From Gemmatimonas sp. UBA2094 (lineage in GTDB: Bacteria; Gemmatimonadota; Gemmatimonadetes; Gemmatimonadales; Gemmatimonadaceae): DNA of 30,658 nucleotides. Shown piece after piece: positions 1 to 8,164 of this stretch (positions are counted from its first letter, which is position 1; every line of letters starts with the position of its first letter). Under the pieces are notes generated by a model. It had not been told where the DNA came from, did no database searches, and worked only from the letters and a program-made list of their open reading frames with translations. A program made the translations under genes and the position numbers. The stretch lies in NCBI GenBank assembly GCA_002331565.1, contig DCZC01000229.1, positions 33,405 through 64,062 of the forward strand, in the 5' to 3' direction.

Positions 1-571
1 CCTTCGTGAAGATGCCGCCGCCGAGTCGCGCGAAGATCGAGATGAGCGAGGAGCCGAACGCGAGGCCGACCATCGGCTCGAGCGCGTGCTTCACCGCCTC
101 TTCACCCGTGTTGCCGCCGATCGCCACGAGGTAGAAGCCGGCCACGCCGAGCAGGCCGAGCCCGACGACCAGCATGCCGGTGATCGCCCCGCCCTTGAAG
201 CTGATGTTCAGCGCCGCGTTGAGCCCCTTCGTCGCGGCTTGGGCCGTACGCGAATTGGCGCGTACCGACACGAACATGCCGATGAACCCGGCCACGCCCG
301 ACAGAATCGCCCCGATGGCGAAGCCGATGGCGGTGAGCCAGCTACCGAGCCCGAGGCCGACGGCGAGGAAGAGGACGACGCCGACGATGGCAATGGTGGT
401 GTACTGACGCTTCAGGTACGCGTCGGCGCCTTCGCGAATGGCGCCGGCGATCTCCTGCATGCGTTCGTTGCCGGCAGGCTGGGCGATGATCCAGCGCGCG
501 GAGACGATGCCATACACGATGGCGATCGCTGCGCAGCCGAGAGCGAGGAAAAGGGCGTACTGCTCGAGCAC
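1..571 (-). CDS. hppA: Membrane-bound proton-translocating pyrophosphatase, N-terminal part (cut by window edge)
   Basis: This is the N-terminal 190 residues of an H+-PPase, an inner-membrane pump that couples pyrophosphate hydrolysis to ion export. I translated the minus strand, and the frame stays open to base 1. Seen: a first hydrophobic helix (about residues 1-28), then [19 protein letters not shown] and [15 protein letters not shown], a long hydrophobic stretch, [18 protein letters not shown], and [20 protein letters not shown] followed by [14 protein letters not shown]. This order is diagnostic of the family. The start is GTG at 571, the only usual start codon downstream of an in-frame TGA; no clear ribosome binding site precedes it. 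The residues that separate K+-dependent from K+-independent enzymes, and the pyrophosphate-binding DxxxD motifs, lie outside the window, so the subclass cannot be told. The gene diverges from the S15 hydrolase at 809. Confidence 0.93.
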   Translation of the reverse strand, partial: MLEQYALFLALGCAAIAIVYGIVSARWIIAQPAGNERMQEIAGAIREGADAYLKRQYTTIAIVGVVLFLAVGLGLGSWLTAIGFAIGAILSGVAGFIGMFVSVRANSRTAQAATKGLNAALNISFKGGAITGMLVVGLGLLGVAGFYLVAIGGNTGEEAVKHALEPMVGLAFGSSLISIFARLGGGIFTK

Positions 572-700
572 GTGGCGGTGGGTGGAGGGAATGGCGGGCC
601 GGTCGCGGGAAAACGCGCCAGTCTGGGAATATCCCGTAGAAAATCACCGGCTACACCCGATGTTGCCAGTAGCGCCGCCCCTCGGTTTTCAAAGGCCTCC

Positions 701-776
701 CGGGCGCAGCCGCGCCGATCTCCGAGACTAGATTCCGTCATTCCCGCTTCCGGCGCAGATCGGGCGCGGCTGCCCG
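701..776. repeat. Long imperfect inverted repeat in the divergent promoter region
   Basis: The arms 701-721 and 757-776 are complementary over about 20 positions, with a one-base bulge at 762 or 763 and a two-base bulge at 705-706. The central complementary block pairs 707-721 with 757-772. The 35-nt loop is 722-756. The element ends 32 bases before the ATG of the S15 hydrolase and lies upstream of the divergent hppA start. It could be a leader hairpin, a regulatory site or an old terminator. Confidence 0.6.
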
Positions 777-808
777 CTCCGCCGACCTCTGCCTCCGTGC
801 CCCTCTCC

Positions 809-2677
809 ATGCGAACGCGCTCCCTCGTCCCCGCCCTCGTGCTGGGGTCCCTCGCTGCTTGTCGCCCAAGCGGTACCCCGGCCGGCACCCCGGCTGGCAA
901 TCCCCGCTCCGCCGGCGGCGCCCCCGCCCCCTATGTCATCACCGACGGCCAGTCACAGGTCGTGCCGGCCTTCGCCGACACGACCACCTGGATTCGCGAG
1001 CGGCTGTGGGTGGAGACCGAGTTCGACAGCGACTTCGACGGCCGGAAGGATCGGGTGCACGTGGACGTCACGCGGCCCGGCCCCACGGCGTCGGGGCTGA
1101 AGGTGCCGGTGGTCTACGAAACCAGCCCCTATTTCGCCGGTACGGACCCGAACGAGAACATCTTTTGGCCCGTGAAGCAGGAGCTGGGCGAGGAGCCGCC
1201 AGCCCGGCAAGTGGGCAAGGGGGCGGCGTACAACGCCGGCCGTACCCGGATCTCCAACTCGCAGGTGCGCACCTGGGTACCGCGCGGCTTTGCCGTCGTG
1301 CACTCGGAGTCACCGGGCACGGGCCTCAGCCAAGGGTGCGTCACCATCGGGGGGATGAACGAATCGCTCGCCCCCAAGGCCGTGGTCGACTGGCTCAACG
1401 GCCGGGCCAAGGGCTACACCACGGTCGACGGCACCACCGAAGTCGCCGCCAGTTGGAGCACCGGCAAGGTGGGGATGACCGGCACCTCGTTCAACGGCAC
1501 GCTGCCGATCGCCGTGGCGACGACCGGCGTGAAGGGGCTCGAGGCGATCATCCCCGTCTCGCCCAACAACTCGTACTACCGCTACTACCGCGCCAACGGG
1601 ATCGTCCGCAGCCCCGGTGGCTACCTCGGCGAGGACGTGGACGTGCTGTACGACTTCGTGCAGAGCGGCAATCCGGCCACGCGCGACCTGTGCCATGCAC
1701 GGGTGCGGGCCGACATCATGCGCAACATCGACCGGCGCACGGGTGACCTGAGCGACTGGTGGGTGAAGCGTGATTACATCGCGCAGGCCAAGGGGATCCG
1801 TGCCGCGATGCTCACCGCGCACGGTTTCAACGACTGGAACGTGATGCCGTCGCACACCACGATCATGGCCGATGCCGTGCGCGCGAACGGCGTGCCGGTG
1901 CAGATGTACTTCCATCAGGGCGGACACGGCGGGGAGCCACCCCTCGCCATGATGAACAAATGGTTCACGCGCTACCTGCTCGGCGTGCCGAACGGTGTCG
2001 AGCAGGACCCGCGGTCGTGGGTGGTGCGCGAAGGCGCGGCCCGCACGAGCCCCACGCCGTATGCGGCGTATCCGCATCCCGAGAGCGCCCCGGTCGAGCT
2101 ATACCCCGTGAAGGGCGGGGCGCAGGTGGGGGGACTCGCCGCCGTGCGCCAGACGGGGCAGGGGGTCGAATCGCTCACCGACGACGTGTCGCAGAGCGGC
2201 GCGCAACTCGCGATGGCTGCTGCATCGTCCAACCGCCTGCTGTACGCGCTCCCCACTTTCACGCAGCCCCTACATCTGAGCGGAACGGCGCGCGTCACGA
2301 TCCGGATGGCCTCGAACAAAGCGGCGGCCAACCTCTCGGTATGGTTGGTGGAGCTCCCCTATCCTGCCGGCACCAACGGTGCGATGGATCCGCGCGGGAT
2401 CGTGACCCGCGGGTGGGCCGATCCGCAGAACGCGAAGTCGCTGCGCGCCGGCGAGCCGTTGCGGGCCGGCGAGGCCGTCACGCTCACCTTCGATCTCGAG
2501 CCCGACGACCAGATCATTCCGGCGGGCAAGCGCCTCGGCTTCATGATCTTCTCGAGCGACAAGGACTTCACGCTGTGGCCGGGCGCGGGCACGCAATTGA
2601 GTGTCGACCTTGACGGGACCACGCTGGTCTTGCCGGTAGTGGGGGGGCGGGCGGCCCTTGCTCGTGCGGTGCAGTGA
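809..2677 (+). CDS. Lipoprotein Xaa-Pro dipeptidyl-peptidase-like S15 hydrolase (CocE/NonD fold)
   Basis: A 622-residue secreted serine hydrolase, predicted to remove Xaa-Pro dipeptides from peptide N-termini. The start at 809 begins a lipoprotein signal with lipobox LAAC (Cys18); the longer open frame upstream lacks any recognisable domain. The alpha/beta-hydrolase core carries the nucleophile in GMTGTSFNG (Ser227), the acid in HGFNDWN (Asp342) and the base in HQGGHGGEP (His373). The stretch with YYRYYRANGIVRSPGGYLG then EDVDVLYDF closely follows lactococcal-type PepX (recalled from family knowledge). The C-terminal part, about residues 430-622, is the beta-sandwich domain typical of S15 enzymes (TARVTIRMASNKAAANLSV, and later DQIIPAGKRLGFMIFSSD). 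The lipid anchor puts it at the periplasm or cell surface. Cocaine-esterase-like or glutaryl-7-ACA acylase-like activity is the alternative, but the PepX-like motif makes a peptidase more likely. A hairpin follows the stop. Confidence 0.88.
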   Translation: MRTRSLVPALVLGSLAACRPSGTPAGTPAGNPRSAGGAPAPYVITDGQSQVVPAFADTTTWIRERLWVETEFDSDFDGRKDRVHVDVTRPGPTASGLKVPVVYETSPYFAGTDPNENIFWPVKQELGEEPPARQVGKGAAYNAGRTRISNSQVRTWVPRGFAVVHSESPGTGLSQGCVTIGGMNESLAPKAVVDWLNGRAKGYTTVDGTTEVAASWSTGKVGMTGTSFNGTLPIAVATTGVKGLEAIIPVSPNNSYYRYYRANGIVRSPGGYLGEDVDVLYDFVQSGNPATRDLCHARVRADIMRNIDRRTGDLSDWWVKRDYIAQAKGIRAAMLTAHGFNDWNVMPSHTTIMADAVRANGVPVQMYFHQGGHGGEPPLAMMNKWFTRYLLGVPNGVEQDPRSWVVREGAARTSPTPYAAYPHPESAPVELYPVKGGAQVGGLAAVRQTGQGVESLTDDVSQSGAQLAMAAASSNRLLYALPTFTQPLHLSGTARVTIRMASNKAAANLSVWLVELPYPAGTNGAMDPRGIVTRGWADPQNAKSLRAGEPLRAGEAVTLTFDLEPDDQIIPAGKRLGFMIFSSDKDFTLWPGAGTQLSVDLDGTTLVLPVVGGRAALARAVQ

Positions 2678-2685
2678 GGTGGTGA

Positions 2686-2716
2686 GGCAGCGGCGGTGCA
2701 TCGGGACCCCGCTGCC
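2686..2716 (+). terminator. Hairpin after the S15 hydrolase gene
   Basis: A perfect 8-bp inverted repeat, GGCAGCGG (2686-2693) and CCGCTGCC (2709-2716), starts 9 bases after the TGA. There is no U-tract, so termination by this hairpin alone is uncertain. Confidence 0.4.
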
Positions 2717-2800
2717 CCCGGTGTACATTCCGCGGGTGTATCCACGCGCCGGCGTCAACGCGCCGCGCTGCTGAAATCTTTTTCCTCCGTCGATCTCACC

Positions 2801-4681
2801 ATGGCGCGTGCCTGGTTTCTACCCCTGAGCACCCTGTTGGCGGCCGGCTGTGCCGCCGCGGTGGCCCGTCCCGCTACACCCGCCGCCCCCGCGGCGACGT
2901 CTCCGGCAGCGGCCGCAGCGGCGAGCACGGTGCGCTCGCACACCGCCTGGGCCGACTCCGTCCTCGCCACCCTCTCCGTGCGCCAGAAGGCCGCGCAGAT
3001 GGTGTGGGTCTGGACGCTCGGTGACTACACGGCCACGGACGCGCCGCAGTACGCCGCCATTGAAAAGCAGGTCACCGAACTCGAGCTGGGCGGCATCATC
3101 GTGTCGGTGGGTGGCCCCATGGACATCGCCACCAAGGTGAACGCCCTGCAGCGCGCGTCGAAGCTGCCGCTGCTCGTGAGCGCCGATCTGGAAACCGGCG
3201 CGGCGTTCCGGGCGCGTGGTGGGTGGTTCCTGCCCAACGCCATCGAACTCGGGGGCGCCACCTCGTTCCCGTATCAGATGGGCATCGGGGCCACGCGCGA
3301 TCCCAAGCTCGCCTACGAAATGGGACGCGTGACGGCGGAGGAAGGACGGGCGATGGGTATTCACATGGCCTTCGCCCCCGTCCTCGACGTGAACAACAAT
3401 CCCAAGAACCCCGTCATCAGCGCCCGGTCGTTCGGTGAAGATGCGAAACTGGTGAGCGAGATGGGGATCGCGCTCGTGAAGGGCATTCAGGAGCACGGGA
3501 TGCTGGCCACCGGCAAGCACTTCCCCGGGCACGGTGATACCGAGCAGAACTCGCACCTCGAGCTCTCGCGCGTCAACGTGCCGCGGGCGCGCCTCGACAG
3601 CGTGGAGCTCAAGCCCTTCCAGGCGGCGATCGACGCCGGTGTGCGCGGCATGATGACGTTTCACGGTGATCTCCCGGCGCTCGACAGCACCAAGACGGCA
3701 GCCACGCTGAGCCGCCCCGTGATGACCGATCTGCTGCGGAACGAGATGCGTTTCGGTGGGCTGCTCGTGACCGACGCGCTCGACATGAACGGCGTGCTCG
3801 GCAGCCTTTCCATGAGCGAGGCCACGCTGCGCGCCGTCGAAGCGGGCAATGACGTGATTCTCATGCCGAGCGATGCGAAGGTGAGCATTCAGGCCATGGT
3901 GGACGCCGTGGCGAGTGGCCGCCTCAGGGAAGCGCGTATCGACGAGTCGGTCCGCAAGCTGCTCGCGGCCAAGCACGAGTTCGGTCTGCACACCAATCGC
4001 TTCGTCGACATCGAAGGGGTACGGTCGAAGGTGGGCACGGTGGCCAATCAGGCACCGGCCCGTGAAGCGGCCGCCAAGGCCATCACGCTCGTCTGCGACT
4101 CGCTGGCGCTCGTGCCCTTCAAGCTGCCACGCCAGGCGAAGGTTGTGAGCATCACCGTCTCGTCGCGCGTCGATCTCAGTGCCGGACGCGGCTTCGATGC
4201 AGAGCTGCGCAGCGCGTATCCGAATCTGCTGTCGCTCACGCTCACCCCCGAAGTGGTGGCCGAGGCAACCGCGGGCGCGGCCGCCGGCAACACGGGCGGA
4301 TACCAGATCACCCCCGATCCGGCCATCCTGCCGGCCTCGGTGGAGAACGCGCTGGCGATCGCGCGGGGCGCCGACCTCGTGCTCGTGTCGAGCTACATCG
4401 GGGCGACGTCGAACACGGCGAGCATGGTGCCCACGAAGGGGATCCCAGAGCTACTCAATGGCCTGCGGACCGCGAACACGAAGGTGGTGCTGGTGAGCTT
4501 CAACAATCCGTACCTGCAGCTCGGTCTGCCACTCACCGAGGCGCATCTCCTCGCGTGGAGCCCGTGGACCGCCTCGCAACGCGCCGCCGCCCGCGCCCTG
4601 CTTGGGCGCGCGCCGATCACCGGCAAGCTGCCCATTACACTGCCCGGTATCGCCGCCTTCGGCGGCGGACTCGTCCGCTGA
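2801..4681 (+). CDS. Lipoprotein glycoside hydrolase family 3 enzyme (beta-N-acetylhexosaminidase-like)
   Basis: A 626-residue GH3 enzyme, likely cleaving beta-N-acetylglucosamine from muropeptides or chitooligosaccharides. The chosen ATG opens a lipoprotein signal with LAAGC (Cys17); the in-frame extension to 2696 has no signal character. The TIM-barrel domain (about 60-400) has AAQMVWVWTLGD, AFAPVLDVNNNPKNPVISAR, KHFPGHGDT (residues 239-247), followed by the SHLEL segment, and LLVTDALDMNGV with the nucleophile Asp325. KHFPGHGDT is the NagZ-type loop whose His-Asp dyad (His244/Asp246) replaces the usual acid/base Glu. A second domain, about 420-626, is the GH3 C-terminal alpha/beta sandwich (ADLVLVSSYIG, VVLVSFNNPYLQL, GKLPITLPG). 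Classical proteobacterial NagZ is cytosolic, single-domain and about 340 residues; this one is lipid-anchored and two-domain, so it acts outside the cytoplasm. It is probably co-transcribed with the next gene, 26 bases downstream. Confidence 0.9.
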   Translation: MARAWFLPLSTLLAAGCAAAVARPATPAAPAATSPAAAAAASTVRSHTAWADSVLATLSVRQKAAQMVWVWTLGDYTATDAPQYAAIEKQVTELELGGIIVSVGGPMDIATKVNALQRASKLPLLVSADLETGAAFRARGGWFLPNAIELGGATSFPYQMGIGATRDPKLAYEMGRVTAEEGRAMGIHMAFAPVLDVNNNPKNPVISARSFGEDAKLVSEMGIALVKGIQEHGMLATGKHFPGHGDTEQNSHLELSRVNVPRARLDSVELKPFQAAIDAGVRGMMTFHGDLPALDSTKTAATLSRPVMTDLLRNEMRFGGLLVTDALDMNGVLGSLSMSEATLRAVEAGNDVILMPSDAKVSIQAMVDAVASGRLREARIDESVRKLLAAKHEFGLHTNRFVDIEGVRSKVGTVANQAPAREAAAKAITLVCDSLALVPFKLPRQAKVVSITVSSRVDLSAGRGFDAELRSAYPNLLSLTLTPEVVAEATAGAAAGNTGGYQITPDPAILPASVENALAIARGADLVLVSSYIGATSNTASMVPTKGIPELLNGLRTANTKVVLVSFNNPYLQLGLPLTEAHLLAWSPWTASQRAAARALLGRAPITGKLPITLPGIAAFGGGLVR

Positions 4682-4707
4682 AATCCCCTGAACCGGTCAT
4701 TCCTTCG

Positions 4708-5103
4708 ATGCTGCGTCTCCATACAAACGCCCTGCGCCTAGCGGCCGTCGCCGTGGCGTCTGTGATGCTTTCCGCTGGCACTCTCGTCGCGCAGCGCCTG
4801 GCCGATCTCACCGGCAGCTGGAACTTCAAGGTCGTCACGGAGAATGGCACCGGCACGCCCACGGTGACGATGAAGCAGACCGGCGACTCGCTCAGCGGCA
4901 CCTACGAAAGCGGGCGCATGGGCACCCTGCCATTCAAGGGCACCGTGAAGGGAAGCACGCTCACCTTTGCCGTGAACACCAGCGGTGGCACGACGCTCAC
5001 CTTCACCGGCGCCATCGTCGACGACGACCACGTGAAGGGTGACGTGGACTTCGGGGGACAGGGCAGCGCCACGTTTTCGGGGGAGCGCCGCAAGGCGCCG
5101 TAA
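4708..5103 (+). CDS. Small secreted beta-rich protein, function unknown
   Basis: A 131-residue protein with a Sec signal peptide (MLRLHTNALRLAAVAVASVM, then LSAGTLVA, likely cut near residue 28). The mature part repeats short beta-strand blocks: GSWNFKVVTENGTGTPTVTM, KQTGDSLSGTYES, PFKGTVKGSTLTFAV, TLTFTGAIVDDDHVKGDVDF and GSATFSGERR. The GDSLSGTYE/G and alternating hydrophobic pattern resembles small lipocalin-like or avidin-like sheet proteins often found in environmental bacteria. I do not recognise a named family. The ATG at 4708 was chosen because the signal peptide begins there; no clear ribosome binding site is visible, and the 26-base gap from the GH3 gene suggests a shared transcript. 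No catalytic motif can be seen. It could bind a hydrophobic ligand or a wall fragment, but this is speculative. Confidence 0.75.
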   Translation: MLRLHTNALRLAAVAVASVMLSAGTLVAQRLADLTGSWNFKVVTENGTGTPTVTMKQTGDSLSGTYESGRMGTLPFKGTVKGSTLTFAVNTSGGTTLTFTGAIVDDDHVKGDVDFGGQGSATFSGERRKAP

Positions 5104-5150
5104 GGCCTAGTTCGGTTCAGTAAGGTCCAGTAAGGCGCTGTACGGTGATG
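5101..5150. repeat. Degenerate 10-bp tandem repeat between convergent genes
   Basis: Five successive decamers in phase: taaggcctag, ttcggttcag, taaggtccag, taaggcgctg, tacggtgatg. The first includes the last stop-codon bases of the small secreted protein gene. The array nearly fills the 57-bp gap before the stop of the convergent crotonase gene. No strong terminator is seen here otherwise. Confidence 0.5.
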
Positions 5151-5160
5151 TCGCGCGCGC

Positions 5161-5946
5161 CTACTTCGCCTTGAAGGCGCCGATCGCCTGACGCGTGAAA
5201 GCCGACAGCACCAACGTGCCGCTCATGGCGGCGCGCTCGGCCAGCAGGGTGTCCCAATCCGCGGTGCCGGCCCAGAACACGCGCTTCAGCATGGCCACCG
5301 CTTCCGGGTTGGCCTTGGCGAGGGTGGCGGCCTGCGCATCCACGGCCGCATCGAGGGCCGCCACGTCGGGCACCACCTTCGCGTACAGCCCGCGTCGTTC
5401 GCACCACGCCGCATCGCGCCAGTCGGCATCCACCGCCATCTGGCTGAAGCTCGCGAGCCCGATCTTCTTCTCGATCACCGGCCCCACGACAAAGGGCCCG
5501 ATCCCCACCGCGAGCTCGCTCAGCTTGGCCGACGCTTTGTCCACCGCGAACGAAAAATCGGACGCCGCGATGAGACCCACCGCACCGCCGGCGGCCTTGC
5601 CGTGCACACGACAGATGACGAACTGCGGAGCGCGGATCATGGCGAGAATCACACCGGCGAACCCGCTGAAGAACTGCTGACCCTGCGCCGCGGTCTCGAT
5701 GGCCGCGAGTTCGTCGAAGGAGGCACCGGCACAAAAGGGGCCCGTACCGCCGCTCTGCAGCACGATGACGCGCACGTCGGGGGTACGGCTGACGGCGGTG
5801 ACCGTGGCCGCGAGTTCCTGCAGCACGGCGCCGGGGAGCGAATTGCTCTTGGGGTGGTAGAACTCGATGCGGCCGATGCCGTCGGCCACCTCGCTCCGGA
5901 CGTAGCCGTCCGGACTCTGGGCGGCGGGGGAATTCATAGGCGTCAT
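5161..5946 (-). CDS. Enoyl-CoA hydratase/isomerase (crotonase) family protein
   Basis: A crotonase-fold protein of 261 residues from the ATG at 5946; TTG 5955 and ATG 5937 are alternatives. Seen: GRIEFYHPKSNSLPGAVLQE at the N-terminus, the oxyanion-hole segment GPFCAGASFDELAAI, HGKAAGGAVGLIAASDFSFA, and KLSELAVGIGPFVVGPVIEK. Of the two catalytic Glu residues of classical hydratases, the first (Glu144 of rat crotonase) is replaced by Gly in GGAVGL, while the second (Glu164) is kept in LSEL. Single-Glu members include enoyl-CoA isomerases, so hydration is not assured. Proteins with SNSLPG and SELAVGIGPFVVGP occur near paa genes in Bacteroidota (family knowledge). It diverges from paaA across 80 bp and may share its control. 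It is the only candidate in the window for the missing PaaF step (2,3-dehydroadipyl-CoA hydration). Confidence 0.85.
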   Translation of the reverse strand: MTPMNSPAAQSPDGYVRSEVADGIGRIEFYHPKSNSLPGAVLQELAATVTAVSRTPDVRVIVLQSGGTGPFCAGASFDELAAIETAAQGQQFFSGFAGVILAMIRAPQFVICRVHGKAAGGAVGLIAASDFSFAVDKASAKLSELAVGIGPFVVGPVIEKKIGLASFSQMAVDADWRDAAWCERRGLYAKVVPDVAALDAAVDAQAATLAKANPEAVAMLKRVFWAGTADWDTLLAERAAMSGTLVLSAFTRQAIGAFKAK

Positions 5947-5953
5947 GGCTTCC

Positions 5954-5959
5954 AAGATA
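5954..5959 (-). promoter_or_regulatory. Possible -10 box for a leaderless crotonase transcript
   Basis: Read on the minus strand, TATCTT lies 7 bases before the ATG at 5946, which would start transcription at or next to the start codon. No good -35 hexamer is seen. Confidence 0.3.
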
Positions 5960-6026
5960 GCCCACGAATTACATTCCGGCGTGGCTCCCCCGAGGGGCTC
6001 CCTGTCTTTTTCAGGTCATCGAACGT

Positions 6027-7022
6027 ATGACGCCTCCGACTTCTGCTTCAGCGCCCGTCAACGGGCCCGTATCCGCCGACGAATCGGCGCTGCTCGCGGC
6101 CTTCGAAGCCCGCATTGCCGCCGGTGAGTGCATCGAGCCCAAAGATTGGATGCCCGAGCGCTATCGCAAACAGCTCACGCGCATGATGTCGCAGCACGCC
6201 CACTCGGAAGTGGTGGGCATGCTGCCGGAGGGCAACTGGATCACGCGCGCCCCCAGCCTGCGCCGCAAGTTGTCGCTGATCGCCAAAGTGCAGGATGAAG
6301 CCGGCCACGGCCTCTACATCTACTGCGGTACCGAGACGCTGGGCGTGGATCGCCAGGAGCTCGTGGAGCAGCTGCTCGACGGCCGTGCGAAGTACTCCAG
6401 CATCTTCAACTACCCCACGCTGTCGTGGGCCGACATGGGCGTGATCGGCTGGCTCGTGGACGGCGCCGCGATCGTGAACCAGACGGTGCTCGCGAAGGCC
6501 AGCTACGGCCCCTACGCCCGCGCCATGGTGCGCATCTGCAAGGAAGAGAACTTCCACAAGCGCCAGGGATACGAGATCTGCACGGTGCTCGCCAATGGCA
6601 CGCCGGCACAGAAGGCCATGGTGCAGGAAAGCGTGAACCGCTTCTGGTGGCCGGCGCTCATGATGTTCGGCCCCAGCGACACCAACTCGCCCAACAGCGC
6701 CGAGCTCCTCAAGTGGCGCGTGAAGCGCAAGACGAACGACGAGCTCCGGCAGCGCTTTGTGAACCTCACCGTGCCGCAGGCGATCGCGCTCGGTATCACG
6801 CTCCCCGATCCCGACCTGCGGTTCGACGAAGCGACGGGTGACTGGAAGTTCGGCGCGATCGACTGGAGCGAGTTCCACGAGGTGCTGGCCGGCAACGGCC
6901 CGTGCAACCAGGAACGCCTTGCCGCGCGTCGCAAGGCGCACGACGACGGCGCGTGGGTGCGCGCCGCGGCCAACGCGCACGCCGAGAAGCAGCGCGCCCG
7001 GAAAGACTCGGCTGTCGCATGA
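6027..7022 (+). CDS. paaA: Phenylacetyl-CoA 1,2-epoxidase catalytic subunit PaaA
   Basis: The 331-residue di-iron catalytic subunit of the PaaABC(E) monooxygenase, which inserts oxygen into the ring of phenylacetyl-CoA in the cytoplasm. The sequence is strongly conserved: [76 protein letters not shown] and [14 protein letters not shown]. Probable iron ligands are Glu61, Glu91 with His94 (ExxH), and Glu174 with His177 (ExxH). The ATG at 6027 matches the usual family start, with only a weak AGG upstream. Its stop overlaps the paaB start (ATGA), so the two are translationally coupled. It heads a four-gene run paaABCD; the reductase gene paaE, expected in this group, is absent here. Confidence 0.97.
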   Translation: MTPPTSASAPVNGPVSADESALLAAFEARIAAGECIEPKDWMPERYRKQLTRMMSQHAHSEVVGMLPEGNWITRAPSLRRKLSLIAKVQDEAGHGLYIYCGTETLGVDRQELVEQLLDGRAKYSSIFNYPTLSWADMGVIGWLVDGAAIVNQTVLAKASYGPYARAMVRICKEENFHKRQGYEICTVLANGTPAQKAMVQESVNRFWWPALMMFGPSDTNSPNSAELLKWRVKRKTNDELRQRFVNLTVPQAIALGITLPDPDLRFDEATGDWKFGAIDWSEFHEVLAGNGPCNQERLAARRKAHDDGAWVRAAANAHAEKQRARKDSAVA

Positions 7023-7309
7023 GCCAGCCCGACAACTGGCCGCTCTGGGAGGTGTTCACGCAGGGCGCGCGCGGCGAGCCGTTCGAGCACGCGGGGAGTG
7101 TGCACGCGGCCGATGCGGAGCACGCCATGCAGAACGCGCGTGACGTGTACACGCGCCGCGGCGAGGCGGTGAACCTCTGGGTGGTGCCGAGCAGTGCGAT
7201 CGTCGCGTCGGCGCCGAGCGATTCCGGGCCGTTCTTCGATCCGGGCAACGACAAGCCGTACCGGCATCCGCAGTTCTACGTCGCGCCCCGCGGCGTGCGC
7301 ATTTTCTGA
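7019..7309 (+). CDS. paaB: Phenylacetyl-CoA epoxidase subunit PaaB
   Basis: A 96-residue small subunit, the same size as known PaaB (about 95). It carries the family pattern [20 protein letters not shown], then [20 protein letters not shown] and [14 protein letters not shown]. PaaB bridges PaaA/PaaC heterodimers and is needed for an active complex (family knowledge); it has no catalytic residues. The ATG overlaps the paaA stop by four bases, and its TGA is followed 7 bases later by the likely GTG start of paaC. Confidence 0.96.
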   Translation: MSQPDNWPLWEVFTQGARGEPFEHAGSVHAADAEHAMQNARDVYTRRGEAVNLWVVPSSAIVASAPSDSGPFFDPGNDKPYRHPQFYVAPRGVRIF

Positions 7310-7316
7310 GGCGCGC

Positions 7317-8159
7317 GTGGCACACGACGAACAGGAGCAGGGTGGGAAGGCCGGCGTGGTGAACAAGGCGCCCGATTATCCCATTGCGGCGCCTCGCAGT
7401 GTGGCGGTGGCGAACCCGCTGGCCGAGTATCTCATCCGCCTCGGCGACGATCGCCTCGTGCTGGGCCATCGCCTCAGCGAGTGGTGCGGACATGGGCCCA
7501 TCCTCGAGGAGGACATCGCGATGGCCAACGTCGCGCTGGACCTCATCGGCCACGCGTCCAGCATCTTGAAGCTTGCGGGTGAGGTGGAAGGGCAGGGGCG
7601 CACCGAAGACGCACTCGCGTACTGGCGTGATGGTACGGCGTATCGCAACGCGCTGCTGGTGGAGCAGCCCAACGGCGACTTCGCCGTGACGATGGTGCGG
7701 CAGTTCCTGTTCGACGCGCACAGTGTGCTGCTGTGGGACCAACTGTCGCGCAGCGCGCATGAGCCGCTTGCCGCGATCGCCGCCAAGTCGCTCAAGGAAG
7801 ACAAGTACCACCTGCGCCACAGCAGCGAGTGGGTGGTGCGTCTGGGCGACGGCACCGAGGAGAGCCACGCGCGCGCGCAGGCCGCCCTCGATTCGCTCTG
7901 GCGTTTCACCGGCGAACTCTTCGAGCGCGATGCGGTGGACGAGGCGGTGGCCGCCGAAGGCGTTGTGGTGGACATGGAGGCCCTGCGTGCGCTCTGGGAC
8001 ACGATGGTGAACGACGTGCTCGCCCGTGCCACGCTCGCGCGCCCCACGGCGCCCGGCATGCGCAGTGGCGGCCGGCATGGCCGGCACACCGAGTTCCTCG
8101 GCCACCTGCTCGCCACCATGCAGAGCGTGGCGCGCGCACACCCCGGCGCCACCTGGTGA
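7317..8159 (+). CDS. paaC: Phenylacetyl-CoA epoxidase structural subunit PaaC
   Basis: A 280-residue ferritin-like subunit that pairs with PaaA and supports it without a working metal site. Seen: NPLAEYLIRLGDDRLVLGHR, LSEWCGHGPILEEDIAMANV, LDLIGHASSILKLAGE, FAVTMVRQFLFDAHSVLLWD, LKEDKYHLRHSSEWVVRLGD and, near the end, HTEFLGHLLATMQSVARAHP. The start chosen is GTG 7317, with GAGG five bases upstream overlapping the paaB stop. A GTG at 7356 with GGGAAGG before it would give 267 residues, closer to the usual PaaC length of about 250; the first 40 residues are low-complexity and could go either way. The stop overlaps or abuts paaD. Confidence 0.95.
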   Translation: MAHDEQEQGGKAGVVNKAPDYPIAAPRSVAVANPLAEYLIRLGDDRLVLGHRLSEWCGHGPILEEDIAMANVALDLIGHASSILKLAGEVEGQGRTEDALAYWRDGTAYRNALLVEQPNGDFAVTMVRQFLFDAHSVLLWDQLSRSAHEPLAAIAAKSLKEDKYHLRHSSEWVVRLGDGTEESHARAQAALDSLWRFTGELFERDAVDEAVAAEGVVVDMEALRALWDTMVNDVLARATLARPTAPGMRSGGRHGRHTEFLGHLLATMQSVARAHPGATW

Positions 8160-8164
8160 GCACC

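Noticed and set aside
86..808. N-terminal extension of the S15 hydrolase frame
   Set aside because: The 241 upstream residues overlap hppA on the other strand and lack any domain. The lipoprotein signal at 809 marks the natural start.
1310..2077. 255-residue minus-strand open frame inside the S15 gene
   Set aside because: It is antisense to conserved S15 catalytic sequence, with His/Arg-rich composition typical of a shadow frame in high-GC DNA.
2819..3991. 390-residue minus-strand frame antisense to the GH3 gene
   Set aside because: It mirrors conserved GH3 codons and has no recognisable domain.
5971..6010. CCCC/GGGG inverted repeat between the crotonase gene and paaA as a PaaR/PaaX operator
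   Set aside because: Only four to five bases per arm, in GC-rich DNA, and no match to a known operator that I can confirm.
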